From: Sthenelais limicola | Lineage: Eukaryota > Annelida > Polychaeta > Phyllodocida > Sigalionidae | Reading direction: 5' to 3' | NCBI GenBank assembly: GCA_942159475.1 | Contig: OW804096.1 | Coordinates: 110,830,194-110,894,193, forward strand | Length of the DNA stretch: 64,000 bases | Shown: positions 42,510 to 54,853 of the stretch, one piece after another | Layout: each line of letters starts with the position of its first letter | How positions within the stretch are numbered: position 1 is the stretch's first letter | The notes under the pieces: model-generated | The model's database searches: none | What the model was told of the DNA's origin: nothing | What the model saw: only the letters and a program-made list of their open reading frames with translations | Program-made: the position numbers and the translations under genes

Positions 42510-42600
42510 GGTGAAATTTTTATGAAAGTCGAAAGGTTTGTAAGAGATGAAAGTTTTGTAAGAGTCGAAAGTTTTGTGAAAGTCGAAACTGGAATATTGT
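42510..42600. repeat. Short 18-bp tandem repeat (GTCGAAAGTTTTGTAAGA-like)
   Basis: Four to five units of GAAAGTTTTGTAAGAGTC and variants. Confidence 0.88.
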
Positions 42601-42927
42601 GTAGGAAATTTGTGGAAAAATATATAATCCTTGGAACCGTCAAAAGTGTAAGACAGTAGAATAAATAGGCCTGGTATTAAATAATTACTGATATTTGACT
42701 GCATATCATTTTATAATTCTTATATATATGAATATAGAGATATATGAACATAGAAGATGGGACAAAGTGTTTATGCCAGGATTAATTATGAATACACAGA
42801 CCACTATGTACAATTGTGGGAACTAGTGGCGACACCTGCGGGCTGTCTTGCTTAACCATATCTTTCCCATAACTCCCTCAAGTATTTGTTATCTTGTTTG
42901 AACTCACCCACCAACCCGCTCCTTTTC

Positions 42928-43723
42928 CAGGGGCAGTACCAGAAGGCGATCTGGGGGGGGGGGCACACTTGAGGTCAGAATCTTCTGAATTTGCCTGTTT
43001 GGAATGTCATTGCAATGCATAACAGTTAATTTGCCTAATGACAATGAAATAAAGCCCCACAACTCTTATTTGTCTAACAAAAATGACAAACCAATTTTCT
43101 TGCTTCACAAAAAGACTTTTTGAGAAAATAAAATTAACGAAACTAATTGTCTCTATTGAGTCCTCACATTAGAGGCATATATAGGTTTATTTTGTCCAGA
43201 ATTTAGATTTTACTGGACCCTGTCATGTTTCCTTTGGGAAACGGAAATAACTGAAAACCCTGAATTGTACAAATTATGAACACATCATAACTGTAAACTG
43301 TTCACCATCACTGACTCTTGTTTGAATAGCAATTTTGAGACCGTCTGAAATTTAAAACCCTGTTGAGATATTCTGAGTCTAAAAATGCTTGTGAATAGAG
43401 GCCCTGAAACAACAAGGCAGTTACCACTGGAAGGGGGTGGTAACACCTACAATCATAGGCATATTTTACAGCAAAATAAATTATGTGATAGAAAGTAATT
43501 AAAATATAGGTTAATGTTAAAAGAATTATTAAGTTAAAATAAAATATGGAGCTATTGGAAGTGTTGTACACGTAGAGTCAGCAGTTTGAAGGAAGTGCAA
43601 ATTCTGGCAGTGCTTTAGGGGCCCTTTAGGGGCCCTCTGCCCCTCTCAGTTGGGGAGACACAAGGACCATTTTAAGGGGTCTAGGGGGGCCGGTGCCCCC
43701 AGGCCCCCCTAATACCGCCACTG
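42928..43723. mobile_element. Possible non-autonomous hAT-like element
   Basis: Left end CAGGGGCAGTACCAGAAGG and right end (complement) CAGTGGCGGTATTAGGGGG are imperfect inverted repeats of hAT type, 796 bases apart. The 8-bp flanks (TCCTTTTC and TTTTCTAC) do not form a clean target duplication, so the pairing is tentative. The right end has a strong G/C hairpin (GGGGGGCCGGTGCCCCC). Confidence 0.4.
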
Positions 43724-44814
43724 TTTTCTACACTACTTTAAACCCACATCAGCAAGACACCTTAGGCCTTTATTTTACACTATCAAATATCATATAAATC
43801 TCAATTTATATTCTCAACTTATGAACACATTGTATACCTCTAACCTCTACTTTAACAATTGTAAATTTCAACACTACAACTTACCCATTTATCAATTGTA
43901 TTATTTTAAGAAATCTTTTACTATAATAAAAGTTGTCTGCGCCTATTTTAACTCAACAACAGTAATCATCTATTCATAAAGCTAATTCACATAGTTCGTC
44001 TGATAATGCATACATTTTATTTAAAAGGTATTTTAATAATTAAATTGAATTATTATCCAAATAATATGGTGACGAATAATGCCTCTGCAAAGTATCCTGA
44101 CGGCACGCGCTCCTGGCTATCTCCTAAGAATGGTTAATGGTGAAGAGACACCGATTAAAGGTATATGTGGGGAAGGAAAAATATAATTTGCTTGAAGTTA
44201 AATAAAGTTAAATCGAATGCTTACAAATGAGATGTAAATGGAATGAGGATCCAAAGTGGATAGAATTAAGGCCGGGGACGGTCATTCAAGGAATTATTAG
44301 TGAATGCAGCAACACCAAACGAACTCCAACATCTGTAACCTTTATACACCACCCACCACATACGCGATTACTGTCATAATGATTATTATTCCGCGAATAA
44401 TTATAACGATTAAATCTAAGTCCATAATCGTGGATTCCAAAGGTAAATTTCCATATATATTATATATATATGTGTGTGTGTGTGTTTCTTTGGCTGTGGG
44501 CAGCATCCTTCAATCTGGTATATACTCAGCTTTGCCAATCTTTGTGGACGGGTGTTTACTTAGGGACTAGCGCTTTTAGCCCCTTCTCTCTAGGGGAAGA
44601 ATAAGCTGAAGATAAAGTGTGTATTAGCACCTTGAAGAGCATCTTTTCCTCTATGGTATACAAGCTCCTCTAACCCGGTGGCAAGGGTTATGTGTGTGGA
44701 ACTAGATAAGCCTGCATACATACACTGTAACCCCAACACAAGTTAACGGCGACTTAGTACACTTTTGGAATGGTGCAAGGGGTAAGTTAAATCACATAAT
44801 CCATTCTTGGGATG
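43724..44814. other. No recognised gene; TA/TG microsatellite at 44455-44484
   Basis: A+T-rich unique sequence containing a TATATATATATGTGTGTG microsatellite. Confidence 0.45.
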
Positions 44815-45060
44815 TGGGTCAGTCTGTAAGAATATGTACACTCGACAGATGTTCAGATTTCGTAAATTCTACGAAATTAAGCAGACAACTCGTAGATAAA
44901 AGGTATAATTATCTGAGTATATTTGGTAATGGGGTGATTTAGAATAAGTTATTTTCAGCTATATATGTAGATTTCCTTTCTTTTTTAAAAAAAAAACTAT
45001 ATGTAGATCTTCATTTTGTCTTAAGGTTTAGTATTTTGTAGCTCGTCAATGCAGAGAACT
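44815..45060 (+). mobile_element. TA-flanked MITE, diverged copy 5
   Basis: Begins TGGGTCAGTCTGTAAG and shares TATCTGAGTATATTTGGTA and other interior blocks with copy 1. The right terminal repeat is degraded. It is the oldest-looking copy of the family in the window. Confidence 0.6.
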
Positions 45061-45787
45061 TGGTTTGGCCTGAACAAGGCTTGTAACATGGCGCCACAGT
45101 ACGGCCACAGGCGGCCGTAAAATCATGGCATGGATTATTACAGACTGTTTAAGTGTTAAGAACGGATTAAAAAATTGCAGTAAACTGAAGTGTAGGAAAC
45201 ATGTTCAAAGGACTGTTTTTGGTATTTAGAAAAATTTTCACCTGATAACAAGTTATAAGTTTACTAATTATTAAGTTTACTAATGATTTAATCAACTATT
45301 TTTCTATTTAACTTTATAATCAGTTTAACTTAATGTTTATACCCTGCGTTTCCAAAGGAAACGACTTCTCAGGATCAATTATTTGTGCACGATGTCAAGA
45401 CATACTGAAATATGGGGTGGCAAACATTTTGACCCTTTTACTATTGGTTGCTATGGAAGATGATGACTTTTCAAAACATATTCATATTTCTCACCAAGAA
45501 CCCAGATATAGATTTTTTTCAAACTGTAATATATACTGCCTGGGAGTGTCTTCTTTGTTATAAAAGAAAAAAATATAGTTTTCACTCTAGTTTTTTGTGA
45601 GGGCGTCCTGAAATACAGATTTTTTTTCAGTTAAATATAGTCAAAACTATAATTAAATCGCAAAATTTGTTCCAAATTCAATATGTGTTTGTACAATGCA
45701 TGTGGAGCTCAGTAATTTAAAAACTGGAATCAGTTTTGTATCAATCATATTGATAGATAGATGTTAGTTGAAAAAAAGTTAAGTCTG
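45061..45787. other. No recognised gene
   Basis: Unique A+T-rich sequence; the open frame at 45333-45563 has no recognisable relative. Confidence 0.4.
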
Positions 45788-45870
45788 AAAAAAAAGTTGG
45801 TCGGAGAAAAAGTTGGTCGGAAAAAAAGTTGGTCGGGAAAAAAGGTGGTCGGAAAAAAAGGTCGTTGGTA
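45788..45870 (-). repeat. Small array of the AAAAAAAGTTGGTCGG unit
   Basis: About five units, the reverse complement of the satellite-like unit at 28711-29063, 16.7 kb away. Confidence 0.9.
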
Positions 45871-46320
45871 TAAAAATAAAGTGTTGTTAAAACAAAAAAG
45901 TAGTAGCTAGGCTAGGCTAAATAGTTTGTAACTTTCTTGTAAAATTTAGAAAGTTTTTTTTTAAGATTTACTTTTATTCAATTAACCTGTGTGAAATAAC
46001 TTTATTCAATTCAAGTCTTGGCACATTTACTTTGAACTTTAAGTCTACTCTTATTTCTGCAGCTGTCATGCATGATAAGTCGTTAAGTCTGCAACCTGTT
46101 ACCTGATTGTGCACAACAGGGGGCAAATCTCAAAATTTATTTTTTGCGACTTGTGACTCATTTCTCTGTGACACATCACATATACTGTCTTATACAGGGT
46201 TCCTGAGGTCAGTATTAAGGTCTCTTAAAGTAATTATGATTTTTGTTTTTTCAGGACATTAAAAGTAAGAAATTTTGTATGTGCATCTCTCTAAAATTGA
46301 ATGCACTAAAACAGCACTCA
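45871..46320. other. No recognised gene
   Basis: Unique sequence with T-rich runs. Confidence 0.4.
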
Positions 46321-46410
46321 GAGTGAGAGAGAGAAAGAGAGATGGGGGTAATGGGTGAAAGGCAAGGGAGGGAGGGAGGGAGGGAGGGGGAAGGCAAGGG
46401 AGGGAGGGGA
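46321..46410. repeat. GA / GGGA microsatellite
   Basis: (GA)n then (GGGA)n simple repeats, including six or seven GGGA units at 46366-46390. Confidence 0.93.
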
Positions 46411-46898
46411 CAACCAACCATGACTTGGTGAGGGGCAGGCCTGGTTTGTCTTATTATGTAATAACCAGAGAGGGGCAGGGTGGAGTGGTGGAGGTGAGAA
46501 ATGGGTGGTACATGGGTGGAGTAGATAAGCCTTCTGCAAACATGCAAACTGATCAGACAGATGATTTCACACTGATTGTTACCCCACAATCAGCTAACAC
46601 ATTTATGTTGGATTGAAACGATAAAGATGATTGACATAATGGGTATCAACCTCCTACTTCTCAGGAAAATCCTGAGAAGAAAAATGTGGAGAACAACTGG
46701 AGAACTGGTGGTGCGACAAGACTAACTCATAGGACGCTATTACGGTGGTGCACCGGGTTTGATTGTTAATAGAAGTCATTTTGCGGAAGGGTGCCGACGG
46801 TCAAGGTGTTACAAATCTTATATTTTATTATTATTGCAGGATTAATAACTACAAGCAAGTCACAACATTACAAGCTCTTAAATTTAGTTGTGATAATA
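46411..46898. other. No recognised gene
   Basis: Unique sequence. GGAGAACAACTGGAGAACTGG (46689) is a small direct duplication. Confidence 0.4.
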
Positions 46899-46928
46899 CC
46901 CCCCCCCCCCTAACCCCCTAACCCCCCA
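46899..46928. repeat. C-rich run with CCCCCTAA units
   Basis: A run of C followed by TAACCCCCTAACCCCCC. Only two units; see rejected items. Confidence 0.85.
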
Positions 46929-49900
46929 TATAAAAGGTTATGGGTGAATGAGTAAAATATATGTGGGTTAGTAGCGCTGGAGCATGCCGTTCAAAATTGT
47001 CCTGTTCCTATTAATGAGAACTGAGGTTCTCGCATTCGGGTGCCAAGCGAAGGCTGAACGTTGACTATTTATACTGCATACATGTATGAGTTGGTTTGGG
47101 AAAGACGTCGATAAATTGGCCTGGAGACATAAGGTCGGTAAAGGTTGAAGGAGAGTCAATATGTGTGAGGAGAAGTTTCTGTCCTGCCTAATACGTAGCT
47201 ATACATGGGCAAATGGAACACGAATGTCGGGAAGCAAGACTCCTCGGTCTATGATATTTGCCCAATATGTTCTTTCTCTGTCCCTAAACACCAAATGTTA
47301 GTGACAGCCCCAAAGATTAGAAATATGGAGGTATTGTCGACCGCGGAATGCAATATACAATTTATATTCGCTGGTGCTATCGCATCGAATGCAGTGTGAC
47401 ATTGGGCTCACCTGATATTGGATACTGTGGAAAAACATGCCCATCCCAAAGGCATTGCGTTACTCCCCCGTCGACACTTTGGACAGAGTTAAAGATACGT
47501 TTTCGGAGTCGTTTTTTGTACTGAGGCTACAGTGGTAATGGGGATTGATTTGAAATTGTATTGTACCATTTATCATGTCAATATACGAACATCTTTACCT
47601 TGTTCAATAGAAGCGGAGTCTTATGAACTCCGTTTATTTGTCCTTCCCAATCAACAATAAATCAGTAAAACAATAGCCCCCAAACAAAATTGTCCAGTTC
47701 ATATTCTGAACAAATTTAATAGATATACCTTTTGCAATTAGTAAAAACAAATCCTATTATGGCATCATGATTGCGAAGCCTATCTTCCCCTCGACAGATC
47801 TTATCTATTGTAAGTCCCATAATCTCTCCGGCCATTCAGATACCTTATTCTAAAGACATTAAACATATTATTGTGACATGCAGGGCGGTGTGTATTTGGC
47901 CACTAATTGGTTTGAGTAATAAAATAGTAAGTACTCTCATTACAGACTTATTCATTTTCGTTTTTAAGCCCAACAAAAATTAAAAGGTACAAACTTAACC
48001 AGAAAACAACCATAATAAATGGCTCATCTCGTATACGTCTTTCCGCTGCTCATTGTGCTCATTGTTTCGCTGCTCATTGTGTCAAGATTTTCAAAAGTCC
48101 ATTCCTCGACTTGTTTCCAAGACCTGAAAGTGGCTTTACATAAAATGAAATATATCTTCTTCCTCTGTGCAAACCGGAAGCCTATGGAGATAATTAGAAT
48201 TCGATGGGAGTAAATTTAATCCAGAACAAGGAAAAAACAGGACGTGGGGCATTTAAGTATATACCGAGATAATTAGAATGTTGACACGAGGTATATCTGT
48301 ATATGTTATAATTATTTGTGAACAGCGAATTCAGTCAATATTGCTCAATGTATATATTTCGTTTTGTGTTCATTTAAAAAATCTCTAGCTCGTGTTCCTT
48401 CTCACTCTGGACATATACACATGGCCCCGGCAATGTCCTTGCCAAACCCAAGTAATCTTATTTTCAACGAATAAAGATTAAAGCTAACTTCATCTAACCA
48501 GTGACAGGATCTCCAAATCCTCTTTTTAATCTAGTGTGAGGTATACATTTTTCAAATTCAAATACATTTATAATCTGTACAATAATTCCTCGAATATATT
48601 ATTCAGGGTTGCCATTGACATCGCTGAAATATGTGGTTATTGTTCAATCAAAGTTGTTTTAGCAAAGCTTTTCCATTTTGAGGAACAGAGTTTGTCCAAA
48701 AGGATTATATTTTGTCAGTAAACGTCATTGCAGTGTATTATATACATACTAAAAATATAGAAAATATGGAGTCTCCTAAATAGCTATTCTATACATTAAC
48801 CTGCATTAGAAATTAAACCATCTAGTACGTCGGATAATCTGTTTGCTAAAACCTTTTCATTGAAAAATGTAAACGTCGTTGGAACCTAAATATAAAACCT
48901 GGAAAATATTTTGACCGAACACCTAATCTTGCACATTAAAGATATTTGACTCTAAACAACCTGATAAGAGATTAAAGGCTCACCTCAGGAAACTCATTTT
49001 AAAGTAGAACTTTGATCTGAAGAAAGATGGCCTGGGCATGAAAATGTTGCTGCCAACACATACAATGATCACAGTTCCTATGAAACCTTTGTTTTGTAAA
49101 TTCCCTTATTGTTCTACCTCCATTAGCACTATCATTAGTATCGGCCTCACCCAAATTAGCCTACTCGTCCGAAACAGAACGCTAAGCATCACATAAACAT
49201 TAAAAGGTCACATTCTATTTGGGCTTTGGTTGGAAGAGACTTGCACTGTATGACATCTTTACAACTGTGGAGTATTGCAGAGGTTCTAATTATAAATAGA
49301 ATATTGCGTACGAGGGATACAACTATAGATGTGTCATTTGGATTTCTATTCGTAGGCCTACTCGAGACAACTAAGCTTTTGAGGGGTTTATCATTTTTTG
49401 TAATTGTCTGATTAATTCACTGTAGTCACAACTTTCATTTTAAAGGATTACAATTTGTTTTGATATATAACAAATAAACGATGTCGGAATATCTTTAGAT
49501 CCTATCATCAGTTCACTTATTCGGTTGGCAGCCGAGGCTTAACCAAGTTCTTGTGAACTAGTGAATCAGGCAAAATAAAAGTTGACTGGATTGCCGAGAG
49601 TTTTCTGGTCTTTGCGTGCTAGTGAAATTAGGAGACAGGATATTCAAATTGAAAAGTAATTGGTCCCTTGCCTGATCCAGCCTGATTAATTACATCGTTC
49701 CAGCCACAGATTTTAGAACCGATCTTAACTCACTACCAATAACAAGTTTAGTCTAGCTAATTATTATTGGCCTGATCCTAGAATCCTTTGCTGTGAAATC
49801 TCAATGTCTGACACCTTGCCTTAGGTTAATACTGTCTTTTCACATGAAAGCATCGAGTAATTAGTTTATTATGGATGGATGAAGGTTATAACCACCAATC

Positions 49901-50749
49901 ACACATACAACTGTTTGAACACCACAGAGAAAGTATGATGTACTTGTATGCTTGAAAATCGAAATTCCCATCTTTATAATTTAACAAACAAGTTTTTGTA
50001 AACCTAGCATGTCTTGAATTTCAGCAAGAGCAACATGATAACGCCTGATATGATTGTTCTAGTAATTTCCACAACAACCTACTGGAAATAATGAATATAG
50101 GTTGTAGGCCTTACCTCCGACACAATTAATTCATTGTCTAAGGGGTGGCAGTTGAAGCGATAGAAGGCAATTATTCATCTTGGCATAAATATCTTTGATA
50201 TAAAAGTGTAGTTCACATTTTCTGATAATCCCTATTTTATAGAACGAGTTTGTTTATGAATTAAGGTTCTCTACCAATGATACATCCTTATGTAAAAATA
50301 TACTAATCACATTGTAGAGCTTGTGAATTAGGTAGCGCTTGTGGAACCGAATATAAAACTATTATACTATTGTTGGGTTCTAGGAGTAGAAAGGTTTATT
50401 TCTATCATGTGGTGACTTGATGTTTACGATGGCAACCAATATTGGAGGTATTGGCCTCCATGGCAACGGGCAGGTAGGTGATCCATTATGTAACTTAATA
50501 CAGATCCACGCCTCATTACAAGTTTCTCAGCCTGCAATACCTTCCAGTTCGTTTACTAGTAATCTCCATTCTCCAGTCTTCATTCTTCTTTCTTATACGT
50601 TGTTGTATTCAATTACTCTTAATCTTACCTTTATTTCATTGATACATGCTTGTATTACTCATTTTCATCTCATTCAGTCATCTCATTTTCATGGAATGTT
50701 TTGACGATGGCTATAACTTTTTATTACAATACATAGTCAGTTCATGAAC
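46929..50749. other. Long stretch with no recognised gene
   Basis: Nearly 4 kb of A+T-rich unique sequence. No retroelement motif, exon pair or tandem array could be supported. GCTCATTGTGCTCATTGTTTCGCTGCTCATTGTG (split at 48048 and 48072) is a minor direct repeat. Confidence 0.4.
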
Positions 50750-50990
50750 TTAATGTGGTGTTGGGACCAGCACCACACTACATTGGTTGATGTCTCCCTC
50801 GTCGATTTTCCTTAGCAAGCCCATACCTTGATTTGCTTCCATAAACTTTGTGCCCTCTCACATCTCCTGATCCACTGATCCATCAAAGCCCTCATTACCC
50901 AATAATTCCTTCCAAATGTTCAGTTTATCATAATTTGGCACCGAGTTCTTGACAGGTTCGTTGTAAACTTCTTTGGTCGTGCAATAATAG
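50750..50990 (-). pseudogene. Unrecognised protein-like minus-strand frame with one internal TGA
   Basis: After an in-frame TAA near 50993 the frame runs about 80 codons to TAA at 50752-50750, broken once by TGA. It reads VYNEPVKNSVPNYDKLNIWK, GNEGFDGSVDQEM, stop, then EGTKFMEANQGMGLLRKIDE. Its composition (Asn, Asp, Glu, Lys, few rare residues) looks more protein-like than the surrounding frames. I do not recognise a family. It could be a broken terminal exon or a transposon protein end. Confidence 0.3.
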
Positions 50991-51246
50991 TATATTTATT
51001 TAGTTCTTCATTAATTTCGAATAGAATTGTTTCCTTCCTATCATTATTTTTTCCCATGCCTGCAGTCATGTCGTTCACAAAGGAACGCATGTCAGAATTA
51101 AAAAGCAGATATAACCTTTATATAGGCGACCAATGCAACATACTAAAATGTTATGCAATATTTGCATATACATATAGCGAGGGAGAAGGTGAGAAACTAA
51201 ATGAATGTAACTTTCAAACTACCGATTTTTGACTACCCTCTCTCTC

Positions 51247-51270
51247 ACCCACCCACCCACCCACCCACAC
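51247..51270. repeat. (CCCA)n microsatellite
   Basis: About six ACCC units. Confidence 0.95.
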
Positions 51271-51636
51271 AGATCTGGTGTTAGGAACACCAATTGAATT
51301 GCTCAGACAAGACAGAACAGGAAACAACAAAAGTAATAATCATAAACCAAATCTAAAGGAGGAGGCCTGTCAACTCTGAATAAAGATAGCTACATAGACC
51401 ATGAAGACCTTAGCCAACACAATGTGTGTAATCTTGAATAAGCGACCCCAGTGCCAATCCCTAGGGTCAGACAGACCAAACCAAACAACGCCGATCGGGT
51501 CACTTATACAATTTAAGGACCTTGTGCTCTTTTTAGCTTACTGACATCAGCCGCCATTACACTTGTAATAGGCTGACAGAAGCCGTTCACAACGGCCATG
51601 TTTTTTTAATGTGCCTCACGGCTGAATAAGCTCATC

Positions 51637-51685
51637 TCTGATTGGTCTGACGTCATCAATGACCGGGATGTAGACCAATCACAGA
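51637..51685. promoter_or_regulatory. Inverted CCAAT boxes around a CRE-type palindrome
   Basis: TCTGATTGGTCT (51637-51648) runs directly into TGACGTCA (51648-51655). An inverse AGACCAATCACAGA follows at 51672-51685. Two divergent CCAAT boxes flanking a perfect CRE in 49 bases is a promoter-like arrangement. No gene can be attached on either side; the nearest downstream feature is a TTAA-flanked element at 51750. It may be a decayed LTR or an enhancer. Confidence 0.35.
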
Positions 51686-51749
51686 TGTGCTTACATCGTG
51701 GTCATTCCATCTCTTTATACAACACGTACAGAATCAGCAACACTATTAA

Positions 51750-52484
51750 AGAGATAAACCACTGTTCTCCGCACTGCTGCAGGCGGGAGTTAAAGGAACT
51801 AATGCATGAAAAATAAGGATTGACAGTAATTTTTTCAAACTTTGTCTTGAGAAAGTACATGGTTGGAGGATAACAAAAAGCAAAAAAAAATGGATCTCAG
51901 CATATTTTTTTTCTTTCTAGAGACCAGCAAAGTTTAGTATTGAAGTATGTGGGAAAAATGGATATTTTCTCAGTTTTTCCAAGATTTTAGACAGACAAAT
52001 AACATTTTTCAATTGAAATGTCTTCTAAACATAACCACTATAGATGTTTGCCCTCATGTATGAAAGAACAGGGTATCAACATATTTTGAAATATATTATT
52101 TAGCATTGAAAATCTTCAATATTCCTGTTTTTAACTCACCGCCATGCAGATTCAGTTGAATAACTTTTTTAAAAGGTCGGTGACCCCCATTTTTTATTGC
52201 TTGAAAGGGTAAAGCAATATGTTAGCTATGTTTATAGAGATTTTTAGGAGAAAGTTATTTTCAATTTTTTTTTTATACTGAAAAAACGAAAAAATTGTCC
52301 TTTTCTCATAGACTTCTATAGTGAACAACCATACATTTTGAGGCTCCCTAAAATGAAAACTAACCCGGTGACATATTGTTTTTATTGGCTTTTTGAATTC
52401 ACATAACCTTGTTCTTTCATGAGGCAAAGTTTAAACAAAATGTTATTTTCAGTTTTTTTCCCAGTTGAACTGTGGTTTATCTCT
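51750..52484. mobile_element. TTAA-flanked non-autonomous element with perfect 13-bp inverted ends
   Basis: Begins AGAGATAAACCAC and ends GTGGTTTATCTCT, perfect inverted copies, with TTAA on both sides (51746-51749, 52485-52488). TTAA target duplication is the hallmark of piggyBac-type transposons. The 735-bp interior encodes nothing credible. Confidence 0.68.
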
Positions 52485-52539
52485 TTAAATGGACGTATTC
52501 TTCCCACTTGAAGTGAATAACCCATTCAGTCGTAGTATT

Positions 52540-52995
52540 AATTCTGGGACTGTAAACATCAATGCCAGTGATCATCTACCAATATACATGACCGGGAAAA
52601 ACACAAGGAAAAAGCCCCAAGAGATACCTTCACATCTAGATCCCTAAAGAACTTCAACGCTGAATAATTTAGCCAATAATTAAAAAGACACAACTGGGAA
52701 CCCCTATACCTCTCCACATCAACAGAGGAAGCCTGGGATCAACTCTGTCAAGTTATAAACACCAAACTCAATGCAATGTGCCCAATCAAAACCATTAAGA
52801 ATGTAAAACTTAAACCATCATGGATAACATATGGTCATATGAGAGAGATAAAACTTCGACACCATCTCTTTAGCCAGGCTAGAAAGTCCAAAGACCCTGA
52901 CACATGGGACAAAGCTAAGCAGTAAAGGAAAGCAACTAATAATTTTGTTTGGGAAGTAAAGTTTTATCGGATCTGTTTATAAGAGGATAGTGTCA
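52540..52995 (+). pseudogene. LINE endonuclease C-terminus and linker fragment
   Basis: The frame at 52564 reads ASDHLPIYMTGK, the SDH motif that ends the APE-type endonuclease of CR1/Jockey/L2-group LINEs. After a frameshift it continues TSRSLKNFNAE, W..LYLSTSTEEAWDQLC, NTKLNAMCPIKTIKNV, KPSWITYGHMREIK and SKDPDTWDKAK, the usual linker before RT. Several stops interrupt it; both ends are truncated. Dead copy. Confidence 0.75.
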
Positions 52996-53755
52996 TCGAT
53001 TGAGAGTATAGACCAACGTTTCTGATAGGCGACTATTTTGGTTCTCAACGGATTAGGTATCACCACCAACTTTACACAAAGACTTGATCGAATAATGATT
53101 AAATATGCCGCTACCTTTACATAGAATACATATACATTATGTACTTGTACGTGTATGCTTTGCTAAATCAACCCTTGAGAATTTGTTTGGAAACAATGAA
53201 GTTCCATACTTTCTGCATGCATTTTTGTATTTGTAGCATTTGGTTTTCAATACTATTCTCACAGAAGCAATATGTTGAGATTGCGTATCCTCTATCACAA
53301 TTAAACATACATACATGCATCATTTTCTGGCATTATCTTGTTGACGACAATTGAAATAGGCATTTATGAAATGCATGAAGTAATCTCTGTTCAGAAGCCT
53401 TGTCAATGCAGAATTCGCATTGCATCAATAAGAATATAAAGGAAATATATCGGGTTTAGATGTATAGATGTGCATACATGTATTCTGCCTTCCGAAGTGG
53501 AAAGTGTTACTTATTCCCCATGAAAGGATAAAATTACCAGTCACACAGTGAGCAACATCCTAAGACGGCAGTCAGTTCACGTAAAAACTTATATCTCATT
53601 GATGTAAACCCCGGCTACAGCAACTTTCATCTGGTAAGCTTTTCGGGAAGAGACTTTTATCTTTTAGAAGACACTGCGAGAAGCCAATAAAAAGAGCTCG
53701 AGGCCATGAACTAGCTTCTGATGTTTGCTTCAACAAGCAATTTATTCTTTTGTGG
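52996..53755. other. No recognised gene
   Basis: Unique A+T-rich sequence. Confidence 0.4.
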
Positions 53756-53895
53756 TACAATGTTAAAGCAGTTGTAAGTGAAATAACTTTTTAACGTTAC
53801 ACCTTTAAATGCAGGATATTCTGTTATTGTACAATGTTAAAGCAGTTGTAAGTGGAACAACGTTTTAACGTTACCCCTTTAAAGGCAGGAAGGGG
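53756..53895. repeat. Tandem duplication of a 74-bp unit
   Basis: TACAATGTTAAAGCAGTTGT begins at 53756 and at 53830; the copies differ at several positions. Confidence 0.88.
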
Positions 53896-54558
53896 GAATC
53901 TAAAGCCTGAACGACACACAATACCTATTGGAATGTCAAATAGCACAACCACTAAAAAGGTGGGTTGCCATTATCATTCTAAGGTTATTAACATGGGGTT
54001 TCATCGAATATTTTGGTCATCTTTGTGATACACTGGAAAGTATAAAAGGTCAAGAATCAATACTGGGCATACCAAACGTATTATTTCTATATACCTCCAG
54101 AAACTGCTGATTCCAAATCTGCTGGGTGCCACTCTGTGACTCTTGAGGAAATTTACTTATTATATCGCCGTTTGAAGAAAATATGGTTAAAATATGAATG
54201 AAGAAATCCAATATATTAAACGAGTATTTCCTATTCATTATTTGTAGAGGGAACAGTGGTCTTATGCACAAAACACATTTAAAGATTAATAATATTTTTA
54301 AAAACTTTTTGAACTTTAAAATTGTGTTTTAAGCTCCGTATGCTTCTTCTAATATCTCAACTTTTACTCCCAAACATTTCTGAATAGCTGATGGAAAGGA
54401 CAATGTGTTAAACCTCGCATTTACAAAATAATTTTTCTAAAGATGGTATTTATAAAATAATGGGAAAAGTAGATTAAATCAATAAAACATCATAACTGTT
54501 GATTCCACTAGCTACACCCACTGTACTGGCACTACAGTCATATATTCATATATATATG
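53896..54558. other. No recognised gene
   Basis: Unique sequence with small unsupported open frames on both strands. Confidence 0.4.
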
Positions 54559-54850
54559 TGTAATGACCCTATGTTCACCTGAGGAGGAGAAATAACAACA
54601 GAACTTGTATATTCTATTATTACTCAAGTTAACTACTGTTTAATCAAGGTTCAATGGGAGAACTGACCATATCGATCAGCCACATACAATATGTGTGTAC
54701 ATAATAGGAGTAGTTATCAAGAAGATGAAAGTATATAGTGGTGTATGGTATATGGCTCCACCTTGTGCACAATTTTCTAAACCATCTCTACAATGCTGTG
54801 AGTAGTAGCTGAAATGCTGATTAAAAGCAAATGCTACTATCTAGTGGAAA
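54559..54850 (+). mobile_element. Diverged or truncated LTR related to the solo LTR at 25808
   Basis: Begins TGTAATGACCCT and shares GAGGAGAAATAA and the later CTACTATCTAGTGG block (54834-54847) with 25808-26154. The CATTACA end and a target duplication are not found, so the right end is lost. Confidence 0.6.
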
Positions 54851-54853
54851 ATG

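Noticed and set aside
46899..46928. Interstitial telomere repeat (CCCCCTAA)
   Set aside because: Only two irregular units after a poly-C run; animal telomeres are CCCTAA and usually longer when interstitial.
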